Source: CAZADH01 sp964483805 (lineage in GTDB: Bacteria > Muiribacteriota > Ozemobacteria > Ozemobacterales > Ozemobacteraceae). From it: DNA of 30,130 nucleotides. Positions 7,784 to 14,460 of the stretch are shown here, piece by piece (positions within the stretch are counted from its first letter, which is position 1; each line of letters begins with the position of its first letter). The notes beneath the pieces are model-generated. The model was not told the origin of the DNA. It did not search any database and was given only the letters and a program-made list of their open reading frames with translations. The stretch spans positions 1-30,130 of the forward strand of contig CAZADH010000035.1 of assembly GCA_964483805.1 (NCBI GenBank), read 5' to 3'. The position numbers and the translations under genes were made by a program.

Positions 7784-7916
7784 CGTGCGCCCTCGTGGTG
7801 CAGGACAGGATTTCGCGACACGTCTCGCGCAGGGGTTGCCCGTCACGGCAACCGCGCCACCGCATGGCGCATGGTGACGTCATACTTTGTATTTCTATCA
7901 TTGATCCCCTCGCTGC

Positions 7917-7937
7917 AAAAAGGCGGTTTGGTTCCGC
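7917..7937 (-). terminator. Intrinsic terminator for the small secreted-protein gene
   Basis: On the minus strand GCGG (7937-7934) and CCGC (7926-7923) flank AACCAAA and are followed by C and TTTTT (7921-7917). The stem is short, but the T-run is the best in this part of the window. Confidence 0.5.
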
Positions 7938-7938
7938 T

Positions 7939-7980
7939 CACCAAACACCCCGGGCACTTGCGCGCACCGGGGTGTTGGTG
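7939..7980 (-). terminator. Long hairpin downstream of the small secreted-protein gene
   Basis: CACCAAACACCCCGG (7939-7953) pairs with CCGGGGTGTTGGTG (7967-7980), giving 14 base pairs with one bulged A and a 13-base loop. It lies about 55 bp past the stop at 8035 and just before a T-run terminator, so it may serve as part of a tandem terminator or as a 3' stabiliser. Confidence 0.5.
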
Positions 7981-8034
7981 AAAGAGTCATCATGTCGATC
8001 GGGCTGACCGCAATCGGGCCGTTCGATACATCGC

Positions 8035-8316
8035 TTACTGACCGCTCCCGGACTGCTCTTTGAGTTGGGCAATCCGCTCGCGGATCTCACCAATACGCTC
8101 CATCAACTGCTGAGCCTTGTCTTGGTCACTGGCACTGCCCTCTTCATTGATACGGCGAAGAGAGCGTTGCAGGTCTTTCAATTCGGCCTGGAGGGCCGCA
8201 ATCTGCTTCTGGACTTCATCGTTGCTCGTCGGCGTGGTGGCCTGAGCCATCGCGGTCATTCCCATCACGGCAACCAACACCATGGCAACAACGATCATTG
8301 AACGACGAAAATTCAT
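8035..8316 (-). CDS. Small secreted coiled-coil protein, unknown function
   Basis: A 93-residue protein I do not recognise. It has a clear signal peptide (MNFRRSMIVVAMVLVAVMGM, cleavage likely after TAMAQA), then a heptad-rich charged helix from about residue 34 to 88 (DEVQKQIAALQAELKDLQR..., MERIGEIRERIAQLKEQ), so the mature form is probably a periplasmic coiled coil. The ATG at 8316 has GGGAGG six bases upstream, which rules out the longer reading from 8436. It has its own near-consensus promoter (8440-8468), an mRNA leader of about 117 bases with two hairpins, and terminators downstream. It is therefore a single-gene transcript, possibly abundant. Confidence 0.75.
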   Translation of the reverse strand: MNFRRSMIVVAMVLVAVMGMTAMAQATTPTSNDEVQKQIAALQAELKDLQRSLRRINEEGSASDQDKAQQLMERIGEIRERIAQLKEQSGSGQ

Positions 8317-8332
8317 GGAAAACCTCCCGTTA

Positions 8333-8368
8333 GAAAGTATGGCGGGATACTCGCTAATCGATACTTTC
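8333..8368 (-). promoter_or_regulatory. Leader inverted repeat next to the ribosome-binding site
   Basis: GAAAGTAT (8333-8340) and ATACTTTC (8361-8368) are exact complements with a 20-base loop. In the mRNA the hairpin ends four bases before the Shine-Dalgarno GGGAGG (8328-8323), so it could influence translation. A second hairpin, CGGGC-GGAC-GCCCG, lies further upstream in the same leader. Confidence 0.45.
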
Positions 8369-8439
8369 CGCGGGAAGAAGGGTTCAGCCCTGTTGCTGTC
8401 AAAGACCACGGGCGTCCGCCCGACATGTGACTCCATTCC

Positions 8440-8468
8440 ATACTATCGGCACGGGCAGGTTGTGTCAA
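8440..8468 (-). promoter_or_regulatory. Sigma-70-like promoter of the small secreted-protein gene
   Basis: On the minus strand TTGACA (8463-8468) and TAGTAT (8440-8445) are separated by 17 bp. The -35 box is a perfect consensus match. The expected start is near 8433, leaving a leader of about 117 bases. Confidence 0.7.
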
Positions 8469-8480
8469 GAATCGAACCGC

Positions 8481-8527
8481 CAGCAAAACAAGAACCCCGA
8501 CCGGGGCCACAGGCGGCCGGTCGGGGT
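8481..8527 (-). terminator. Intrinsic terminator of the lipoprotein gene
   Basis: On the minus strand ACCCCGACCGG (8527-8517) pairs with CCGGTCGGGGT (8504-8494), a perfect 11-bp GC-rich stem with a 12-base loop. It is followed by TCTTGTTTTG (8493-8484). It lies 22 bp after the stop at 8550. Confidence 0.75.
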
Positions 8528-8549
8528 GCGAGCGTGCGCTGGTGCGCGC

Positions 8550-11500
8550 TCAGTTGTCGTAGAAGCCGATGCCGTTGCGGGCCGTAAACTGGGTCGCCTT
8601 GTCGGTGTACACCCACTGGCCCATCGAGTTGTCTTGCGCCTCGCGGGTGAGGGTGCCGACCTCGACCGTGCCTCGGAAAACCACGGCGCGGATCAGACCG
8701 TTCTGATCGAACGTGCCGACCACCCGATACGGGTGCGACGGATCGGCCGAGCTCATGCGGAACGACCCGGTGGCGATCGGTTGTTCGATGTTGCGCCAGG
8801 TGTCACGATCGTAGGTCTGGCTGTAGCGTGCGCTCAGTTCGACCTCGTCAACCACCAGCGAGGCCTGGTTCTCACCCCGCCAGTCGTTGATGACCAGGCT
8901 GCCCGGGCGCACGGTCTTGAACAGATAGGTGTCGCTGGCATCGCGCAACGGGGTGCGCAGGTCGGTCGCGAGGTCGACCTTGAACGCGACCGTCGGTACC
9001 GTGCCCGACATGACCCGCTTGTTGACATCGAGCACGACCTTTAGTTGTTCGGGTTGCGTGGCGAACTTCCAGCGTGGCGCGTTGTATTCATCGAGCGTTT
9101 CGGTGGCGGTGACGAACTGGTTGTTGCGGTACAGGTAGATGAATGGGCGCGCGCCGAACGCGTTGCGGACCGTCGTCGTGTAAACGTTGGTGCGACCGTC
9201 GAGCTGGTCGGGCTCGGTCAGCATGCGCCACGCAGTCTGCGTGGCGTTGAACGGCTGGTGGAAGTCGGGGAACATGTAGGGAAGGTTGTGTTCCTCGAGC
9301 ACGCTCAGTTGCGGAATCGGCATGTTCCACACCGGGTTCTTGGTGGCGTTGTAAATCGCCTGGTAGTCGAACGACGGCACGCCGCGAATCGCGTTGCCGA
9401 GCACACCGGCCATGCGCGCGATCTCGGGTGCCACCAGGGCCGGAGTCGGGTCGGGGGGAGGCAGCAGATTCGGCGGGGCGCTGGGCAAGCGACTCATATC
9501 GACTGTAAATACGCGATATGGCACCTGCTGGCCGAGGAACCCGGTTTGGGTCATGTCGCGCAGGTGGAATGCCACGATACGGTACAGACCCCCGGTCACA
9601 TTGAACGCCCCCATGCACACCACGTTCTTGGCCTGCGATTGCTTGATTTGCAACGGCATGCACGGCGCAAACTGGCCGCTGCTCTGTTCGCCGATGCCGC
9701 GCAACAGCACCTGGTGCCCGACGTAAGCTTCGGTGACCTGCTCGAGTGACTCGCATCCTGTGGCGTAGACCCAGTGGGTCAGCTTGATATGGAACATGTA
9801 GAGCGGATGCGATGCCGGAATGTTGAAGGTGAACTGGCCGAGACGATCGGCGTACTCGCGGAAATCGTTCTGTGGCGGATCGGCGACGAACGTCGGCTCG
9901 GTGGCCGTGTCATCGCGCCAGACGCGCAGCAGCATGTCGTCGTGGTTCTCGTCGGTGAGTTTGACCACTGTCTCGTTGTTGATCGTGAACGTCCGGTAGG
10001 TCGGGGAGGCGGTCGGGTTGATCAGTTCGAAGATTGCCGGCTCGGAAACCTTGAGAATGCCGGCGTCGCTGATTGCCGCGGCACGCGCCTCGTAGATGCC
10101 CGCGGTCAAGGTGGCGGGCAACGTGATGATGTAGGGCGGCGTGCTGCGGGTGGCCACGAAACGCGGGCCGATGAAGAAGCGAACCTCGCGGACCGTTCCG
10201 GACGAAATCGCTGCCGACGCCACGATGTTCACGGGTGTGCCGACGGCAAAAACCGCGCCCACGCTCGGACTGGCGATGCTGACGTCGGGGACCACCACCG
10301 GAATCGGCGTGGCCGGCGGCTCAGGGAGTATTTCTCCTGTATTGACATTCACACGTAGATACCGGACCAGCCGATTGCGGGCGTCGCGGACCGCACAGAC
10401 AAGAGTGTCGCGCCCGTCGAAAGTCATGTTGGTCACGCCGGCCGTCGGCTCGTCCTCGGTGGCGGGATAATCGGTGAAGAACCGTTCCCAGACCAGATTG
10501 TGGTTGCCGCCGGCCGTGGTGGTGGTACGACCATCGGCCTGCGGATTCCAGGCGAACACGACGGGGCATCGACGCTCGTAGTGGAAACCGCCGGCGATGA
10601 TCTGCCCGTTGGGCAGCACGACGAAGGTGAACAGCGGTCCTGGATTGCGACAATAGGCGGCGCGGTTGCCTTCGCTGTTGAGGCGGACGATGACGCCCGC
10701 CGGTTGGCTCTGGTGCCGCAGGGCGACGATGCCGTCGACACCATTGAGGCCGTGGCGAACCACGCGCTCGAGATAGAGGCCGCTCAGGTCGTTGCCGAAC
10801 AAGTCGGCACCGCTCATCAGTTCGGGCATGGTGCGGGTCCAACTGGCGGTGCCGCTCGCCGTGCCGCGAATGGTCGTCGAATCGGTGCCCAGGCCGAGGC
10901 GGACGAGACCGGTGGCGACACTCGATTGCTCGACCAACTTGTTCAACGCATTCTCCCGGGCCGTCTCGGACGTGAGATCGACGCTCTGGACGGCCTGGCG
11001 CGCAGCCTGGGCCAATTGCGTCGGCATGGTGCGCAGGATGTTGGTGTCGCTGACGGCGGCCAACATGACGCGCGCGACCATATCGGACCGGGTGTTGCTG
11101 CCGGCCGGTGCGCAGACGATGCGGTTCTCACCGGCAACGAGGTCTTCACCACCCTGGAAATCTTTATACCCGGCGATGTTGCCGCCGTTGATCTGGACCT
11201 GGGCGACGACGGGCCGGGTCGGGATGTTGTCGAAGGTCGCTTCGGCGATTTCACCGGCGGTGACCGTCACCGATTTTTCTCGAAAGGTTGCCGTGGCGGC
11301 CTGTGTATCAATGATGACGAGGCGGAACAGAACGGTGGTCGAGCTGCCGGTTGCTGCGCGCAGCGTCGCGCGGGCCGTCTCGGGCAGGTCGGGGCTGACG
11401 CGCAACGCGACGCGAACCGAGGCGTTCCCGATGGGGGCTGTTGGGGCAGTGGCCAGTTGGGCGACGGTGTTGAGCGGGTTCGCATCGTTGATCCCGCAGC

Positions 11501-11558
11501 CGGTGGCCAGGCAGAGCACCAGAGCCACGAAGAGAAAACCAAGGGTGTGTCGTTGCAT
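8550..11558 (-). CDS. Large lipoprotein with an Ig-like domain, unknown function
   Basis: A 1002-residue predicted lipoprotein I do not recognise. The start MQRHTLGFLFVALVLCLATGC carries a lipobox (LATGC, lipidated Cys21). GGAGGA sits just upstream of the ATG at 11558, which excludes the longer reading from 11741. The first third looks like a structural or matrix-like region (RVALRVSPDLPETARATLR...). The middle holds a bacterial Ig-like domain (PDVSIASPSVGAVFAVGTP to SDAGILKVSEPAIFELI) of the kind seen in surface and carbohydrate-active proteins. The rest, with many aromatic residues (PIPQLSVLEEHNLPYMFPDF), is unfamiliar, and no catalytic motif is evident. It has its own promoter and a strong terminator, so it is monocistronic. 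Likely cell-surface or periplasmic. Confidence 0.8.
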   Translation of the reverse strand: MQRHTLGFLFVALVLCLATGCGINDANPLNTVAQLATAPTAPIGNASVRVALRVSPDLPETARATLRAATGSSTTVLFRLVIIDTQAATATFREKSVTVTAGEIAEATFDNIPTRPVVAQVQINGGNIAGYKDFQGGEDLVAGENRIVCAPAGSNTRSDMVARVMLAAVSDTNILRTMPTQLAQAARQAVQSVDLTSETARENALNKLVEQSSVATGLVRLGLGTDSTTIRGTASGTASWTRTMPELMSGADLFGNDLSGLYLERVVRHGLNGVDGIVALRHQSQPAGVIVRLNSEGNRAAYCRNPGPLFTFVVLPNGQIIAGGFHYERRCPVVFAWNPQADGRTTTTAGGNHNLVWERFFTDYPATEDEPTAGVTNMTFDGRDTLVCAVRDARNRLVRYLRVNVNTGEILPEPPATPIPVVVPDVSIASPSVGAVFAVGTPVNIVASAAISSGTVREVRFFIGPRFVATRSTPPYIITLPATLTAGIYEARAAAISDAGILKVSEPAIFELINPTASPTYRTFTINNETVVKLTDENHDDMLLRVWRDDTATEPTFVADPPQNDFREYADRLGQFTFNIPASHPLYMFHIKLTHWVYATGCESLEQVTEAYVGHQVLLRGIGEQSSGQFAPCMPLQIKQSQAKNVVCMGAFNVTGGLYRIVAFHLRDMTQTGFLGQQVPYRVFTVDMSRLPSAPPNLLPPPDPTPALVAPEIARMAGVLGNAIRGVPSFDYQAIYNATKNPVWNMPIPQLSVLEEHNLPYMFPDFHQPFNATQTAWRMLTEPDQLDGRTNVYTTTVRNAFGARPFIYLYRNNQFVTATETLDEYNAPRWKFATQPEQLKVVLDVNKRVMSGTVPTVAFKVDLATDLRTPLRDASDTYLFKTVRPGSLVINDWRGENQASLVVDEVELSARYSQTYDRDTWRNIEQPIATGSFRMSSADPSHPYRVVGTFDQNGLIRAVVFRGTVEVGTLTREAQDNSMGQWVYTDKATQFTARNGIGFYDN

Positions 11559-11635
11559 AAATGTCCTCCGCGATCGAGAAAATTGCCAGTTCTCGGTGGG
11601 ACCCCGATGGTCAGCCCACTTCCGAGATGCCAGCG

Positions 11636-11664
11636 ATGATATCACGGATGGTCGAGGGGTACAA
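11636..11664 (-). promoter_or_regulatory. Sigma-70-like promoter of the lipoprotein gene
   Basis: On the minus strand TTGTAC (11659-11664) and TATCAT (11636-11641) are separated by 17 bp. Transcription would start near 11629, giving a leader of about 70 bases. Within it GTGGG and CTCG segments can pair with CCCAC and CGAG to form a hairpin. Confidence 0.65.
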
Positions 11665-11798
11665 CCCCCCCGCCCGCACAGGAAGAGCAAGCGCCCCGTT
11701 AAGTTTTTCGTGAATGATGTCGATGAATCGAGAGAACCCAAGAGATGCTGGGTTTGAGGGCCAATGAATCGTGGGGCTGAAGAACGGAGGGAACGGTG

Positions 11799-12029
11799 AT
11801 GTTCAAGCAGAATCTGGTGCCGCTGATCCAGGCCTATTCCGGGTCGCTGCTCGACTTCCTGAGCTATCTTCGCGGTCAGGTGCCCGACCTCAATATTGAT
11901 AATCCACTCGGGGATCCCGACCCGCTCGATGACCGCTCACAACCTGGGCTTTGGCCCCCTGACCCCCCCGCCGCCCGACCCCGACTGGCGTCGAGCGGCG
12001 GTGTCGTTTTGGGGCGTGTTGACCGTTGA
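11799..12029 (+). CDS. Small hypothetical protein
   Basis: A possible 76-residue protein starting MFKQNLVPLIQAYSGSLLDFLSYLRGQVPDLNIDNP. I do not recognise it. The ATG at 11799 has GGAGG eight bases upstream (11786-11790), and codon choice over the first 45 codons looks like a real gene. The second half (PPDPPAARPRLASSGG) is low complexity and crosses C-runs at about 11953-11972, where a frame error or an earlier true end is possible. No signal peptide or helix long enough to span a membrane is evident. The promoter of the next gene lies inside its last codons. Confidence 0.45.
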   Translation: MFKQNLVPLIQAYSGSLLDFLSYLRGQVPDLNIDNPLGDPDPLDDRSQPGLWPPDPPAARPRLASSGGVVLGRVDR

Positions 12030-12054
12030 ATCATCGCCCGGCTTGTGGTAAAAT
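12026..12054 (+). promoter_or_regulatory. Near-consensus sigma-70 promoter
   Basis: TTGAAT (12026-12031) and TAAAAT (12049-12054) are separated by 17 bp, each differing from consensus at one or two positions. Transcription should start near 12061 and read into the 12090 gene, and perhaps through the phosphatase and smc. Confidence 0.75.
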
Positions 12055-12068
12055 AAAGATTCATTTAT

Positions 12069-12085
12069 CCGAGGCGGTGCCTCGG
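12069..12085 (+). promoter_or_regulatory. Perfect 5' leader hairpin
   Basis: CCGAGGC-GGT-GCCTCGG is a perfect 7-bp stem with a three-base loop. It begins about eight bases into the predicted transcript and ends four bases before the GTG at 12090. It could stabilise the 5' end, bind a regulator as DNA, or block that GTG so that a downstream start is used. Confidence 0.55.
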
Positions 12086-12089
12086 GTGG

Positions 12090-12839
12090 GTGAACGTGGC
12101 GTCGCCTCGAAACCCCGATGGGCGCATGAGAGTGGCCGGCGCGCGAACCCTGGCAGGCAACGAAGGTGCACAACGCGACATGACGGCGGCAGCGACGAAA
12201 TACGAGTTCATCCTGCAGTTCGAGCGCATTCTTGGCGACATGAAGCGCAAGAACCCGGACACGTATTATCGCAACATCCAGTTTCTCAGTTCCGAGAAAA
12301 TCGAGGCGATTCTGCCGATCCTGCAGAAGTTCTTTCCGTCTGAACTCGACATCATCCGCACCCTCAACCGCAAAGACATCGACTTGATGCTGATGCGCAT
12401 CATGCGCTCAGAGGTCGCCCACCTTCAGGGTGACGGCGAAAAGCTGGTGAGCCGGGCCCGCCAACTGGTGCAGACGTTCGGGTTTCTCCCGCCGGTGGTC
12501 TTTTTCTTCTCGTTCAATGGCGCCGAAATCTACGAGGCCATGGTCGAGCGCATCTATGCCGATCTCAAGAAACGCGGGCGACCGCAGTCGCTTTCCGAGA
12601 GTTGGCGCAAGTTCAGTTCGACCTTCACCTCCAGTTTCGAGACCAAGACTGTATTTACAAAAGATCTCATGTTCAAGATCCGCCAGCGCTTGAAGAGCTA
12701 CCTCGAAAAAGACAAGCGTTTCATCATCGACGCCCGCAGTCCGAAGAAGCTGTTTCTGCGGTTGGTCGAGTGGGGAGACCAGGATCTCTCGGCGCTGCCC
12801 GACGAACCCGAGGAAGGCGATGGCGGCGGTGACCTCTGA
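12090..12839 (+). CDS. Conserved-looking hypothetical protein, start uncertain
   Basis: Up to 249 residues, soluble, mostly helical and basic, with an acidic Gly-rich tail (DEPEEGDGGGDL). I do not recognise a family. The section from TKYEFILQFERILGDMKRKNPDTYYRNIQFLSSEKIEAILPILQKFFPSELDII onward looks like an ordered helical domain. The first 30 residues (MNVASPRNPDGRMRVAG...) look unordered, so translation may begin at the ATG at 12126 or 12180 rather than the GTG at 12090. None has an ideal Shine-Dalgarno sequence. It has a strong promoter upstream, and the phosphatase gene follows 27 bp after its stop, so it may act with that regulator. The codons at 12651-12665 (VFTKD) are unusually AT-rich. 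Confidence 0.75.
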   Translation: MNVASPRNPDGRMRVAGARTLAGNEGAQRDMTAAATKYEFILQFERILGDMKRKNPDTYYRNIQFLSSEKIEAILPILQKFFPSELDIIRTLNRKDIDLMLMRIMRSEVAHLQGDGEKLVSRARQLVQTFGFLPPVVFFFSFNGAEIYEAMVERIYADLKKRGRPQSLSESWRKFSSTFTSSFETKTVFTKDLMFKIRQRLKSYLEKDKRFIIDARSPKKLFLRLVEWGDQDLSALPDEPEEGDGGGDL

Positions 12840-12866
12840 GCACCTGGCCCGGCGGGGTGTCGGCCG

Positions 12867-14438
12867 GTGGTGACCCCTGGTGAACCCGTGTCGGGGCCGT
12901 CGACCGCCGTTCCCGGGCCCTTCCCGTCCTGGCGGCGCATTGCCCTGATCGGCGGGTACCTGGGGTGTTTTGCCATCGTCGTGTGGTCGCATGTCCGACC
13001 CGATGACGTGTCGTTCTGGATCTGGGATCTCGCCATGTTGGTGCTGTTTGCCGCGTTTGTGCTCTCGGTGCAGCGGTACTCGGTCTACCGGCGGGAGTTG
13101 CGCTTCTTTCGCGAGTTCCATGACCTGTCGCAGGCAATGGACGATCTGCGGCGGTTTACGCCCGATCGATCGGCCTCGCTGATCCTCGAAACGGTGGTCC
13201 GCACGGTCGATTGCGACCGCGCCATCCTCTATCAATGGGATGAAGCACGGCAGGCTCTTGTGCCAGCACAAGCGCTCGGAGTGAGTGACGAAGTATTGCA
13301 GGGCCTGACGTTGCGCGGTGATGTGGCCGAGCCCGCGCTTGCGGTCAAGGTGTTTCGCCAGCGGGCGCCGATGCTGATCAAAGCGCCGGAGCGGGTCACC
13401 GACCCCGATCCGCAGTTGTTCGCCCGTCTGGGCTCGGGCACCGCGGCGATTGTTCCGATTGCCAGCGGTGGGGCGCCGACCGGGGTGTTGGTGGTCGACC
13501 GGGCCGATCCCGACGAACCGCTCGACGACGACGAGATGCTGCAACTGCTCGTGCTGGCCGATCAGGCGGGTATCGCGTTGCAGAACCTGAAACTGCACCG
13601 TGAGCTGGCCGAGCGTGCCGACCAGTTGCAACAGAAGAGCGCGACCTTGGCGCGCGAGCTGGCGATGGCACGTGTAGTGCAAGACAGTGTATTGCCACGT
13701 GAAGCTCCGCAGACGCAGGTGGTGCGGTATGCCGCCTATGCACGGGCAGCGCTCGAGATCGGCGGCGATTTCTATCATTACTTGTTGTCATGTCGCTCCG
13801 GACGGCGTGATCGCGACGAGTGCGTCGAGGAAAATGACAGCGATTGCGCCAAATGCGAAAAAGGGCGGCATGGAGTTCTCATCGGCGATGCCTCGGGCAA
13901 GGGCATCCCCGCAGCGCTGGTCATGGCCATGGTCAGCAGTCTGCTGCACGAACGCGCCGAACGTGGGGGCTCGCCAGACAAAGTATTGACAGGCGTCAAT
14001 CGTGCCTTCAAGCGCTATCTCGGCGCTGAAACGCGGTTCCATGCCAGTGCCTGCCTCGCCTATTACGACCCTGACACACGTCACCTGGTGTATGCCAACG
14101 CCGGCCACGAACCCCCCTTGTACTGGTGCGTGAAAACCGGTACCATGGAGTTCCTCGAGTCGACGGGCACGTTGCTCGGCCTGTTTCGCGAGAGCGATTT
14201 CGGTAAACGAGAACTGGTGCTGGCACCGGGCGACCGCCTGATCTTCTACACCGATGGGGTCATCGATCAGTTCGAGTTGACGGGAGCGGCTGATGGCGTC
14301 GAAGCATGGCGGGCATTTGCGCGCGAGCGCATGGCCCTCGACGAGGCCGGCTTCGTGGCCGAGGTGAGAAAGTTCGTCGAATCGTCGGCCCCTCTGGTCA
14401 ACGACGACCTAACCGTGGTAATCATGGGGATCCACTGA
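12867..14438 (+). CDS. Membrane GAF / SpoIIE-type PP2C phosphatase
   Basis: A 523-residue protein with two N-terminal membrane helices (about 25-41 and 52-68), a GAF sensor domain (about 100-242), a short helical linker, and a PP2C phosphatase domain of the RsbU/SpoIIE type (about 262-523). Such enzymes dephosphorylate anti-sigma-factor antagonists in partner-switching stress pathways. Metal-site motifs are GGDFY (299-303), GDASGKG (340-346), YANAGHEPP, DGVID and NDDLTVV near the end. An insertion between the first two motifs adds cysteines 309, 319, 327 and 330 (CX9CX7CX2C). The start is a GTG (two in tandem) with a weak Shine-Dalgarno sequence. No STAS or kinase partner is in the window, so the target is unknown. 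Confidence 0.88.
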   Translation: MVTPGEPVSGPSTAVPGPFPSWRRIALIGGYLGCFAIVVWSHVRPDDVSFWIWDLAMLVLFAAFVLSVQRYSVYRRELRFFREFHDLSQAMDDLRRFTPDRSASLILETVVRTVDCDRAILYQWDEARQALVPAQALGVSDEVLQGLTLRGDVAEPALAVKVFRQRAPMLIKAPERVTDPDPQLFARLGSGTAAIVPIASGGAPTGVLVVDRADPDEPLDDDEMLQLLVLADQAGIALQNLKLHRELAERADQLQQKSATLARELAMARVVQDSVLPREAPQTQVVRYAAYARAALEIGGDFYHYLLSCRSGRRDRDECVEENDSDCAKCEKGRHGVLIGDASGKGIPAALVMAMVSSLLHERAERGGSPDKVLTGVNRAFKRYLGAETRFHASACLAYYDPDTRHLVYANAGHEPPLYWCVKTGTMEFLESTGTLLGLFRESDFGKRELVLAPGDRLIFYTDGVIDQFELTGAADGVEAWRAFARERMALDEAGFVAEVRKFVESSAPLVNDDLTVVIMGIH

Positions 14439-14460
14439 CAAACCTCCAGGAGTGATGGCG

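Larger units (their letters stand above)
7784..8034. other. Intergenic region: ATAC-N3-GTAT dyad, terminator hairpins
   Basis: This gap upstream of the REC-Hpt gene and downstream of the small secreted gene holds the dyad ATACTTTGTAT (7882-7892) and two hairpins listed separately. Stretches such as 7893-7916 are AT-rich and could carry a promoter for the REC-Hpt gene, but no box pair is good enough to call. I see no further coding sequence. Confidence 0.4.

Noticed and set aside
11953..11972. C-run frameshift splitting a longer gene
   Set aside because: No continuous homologous-looking sequence is visible in the neighbouring frames, and the next promoter begins at 12026, so a broken gene is not supported.
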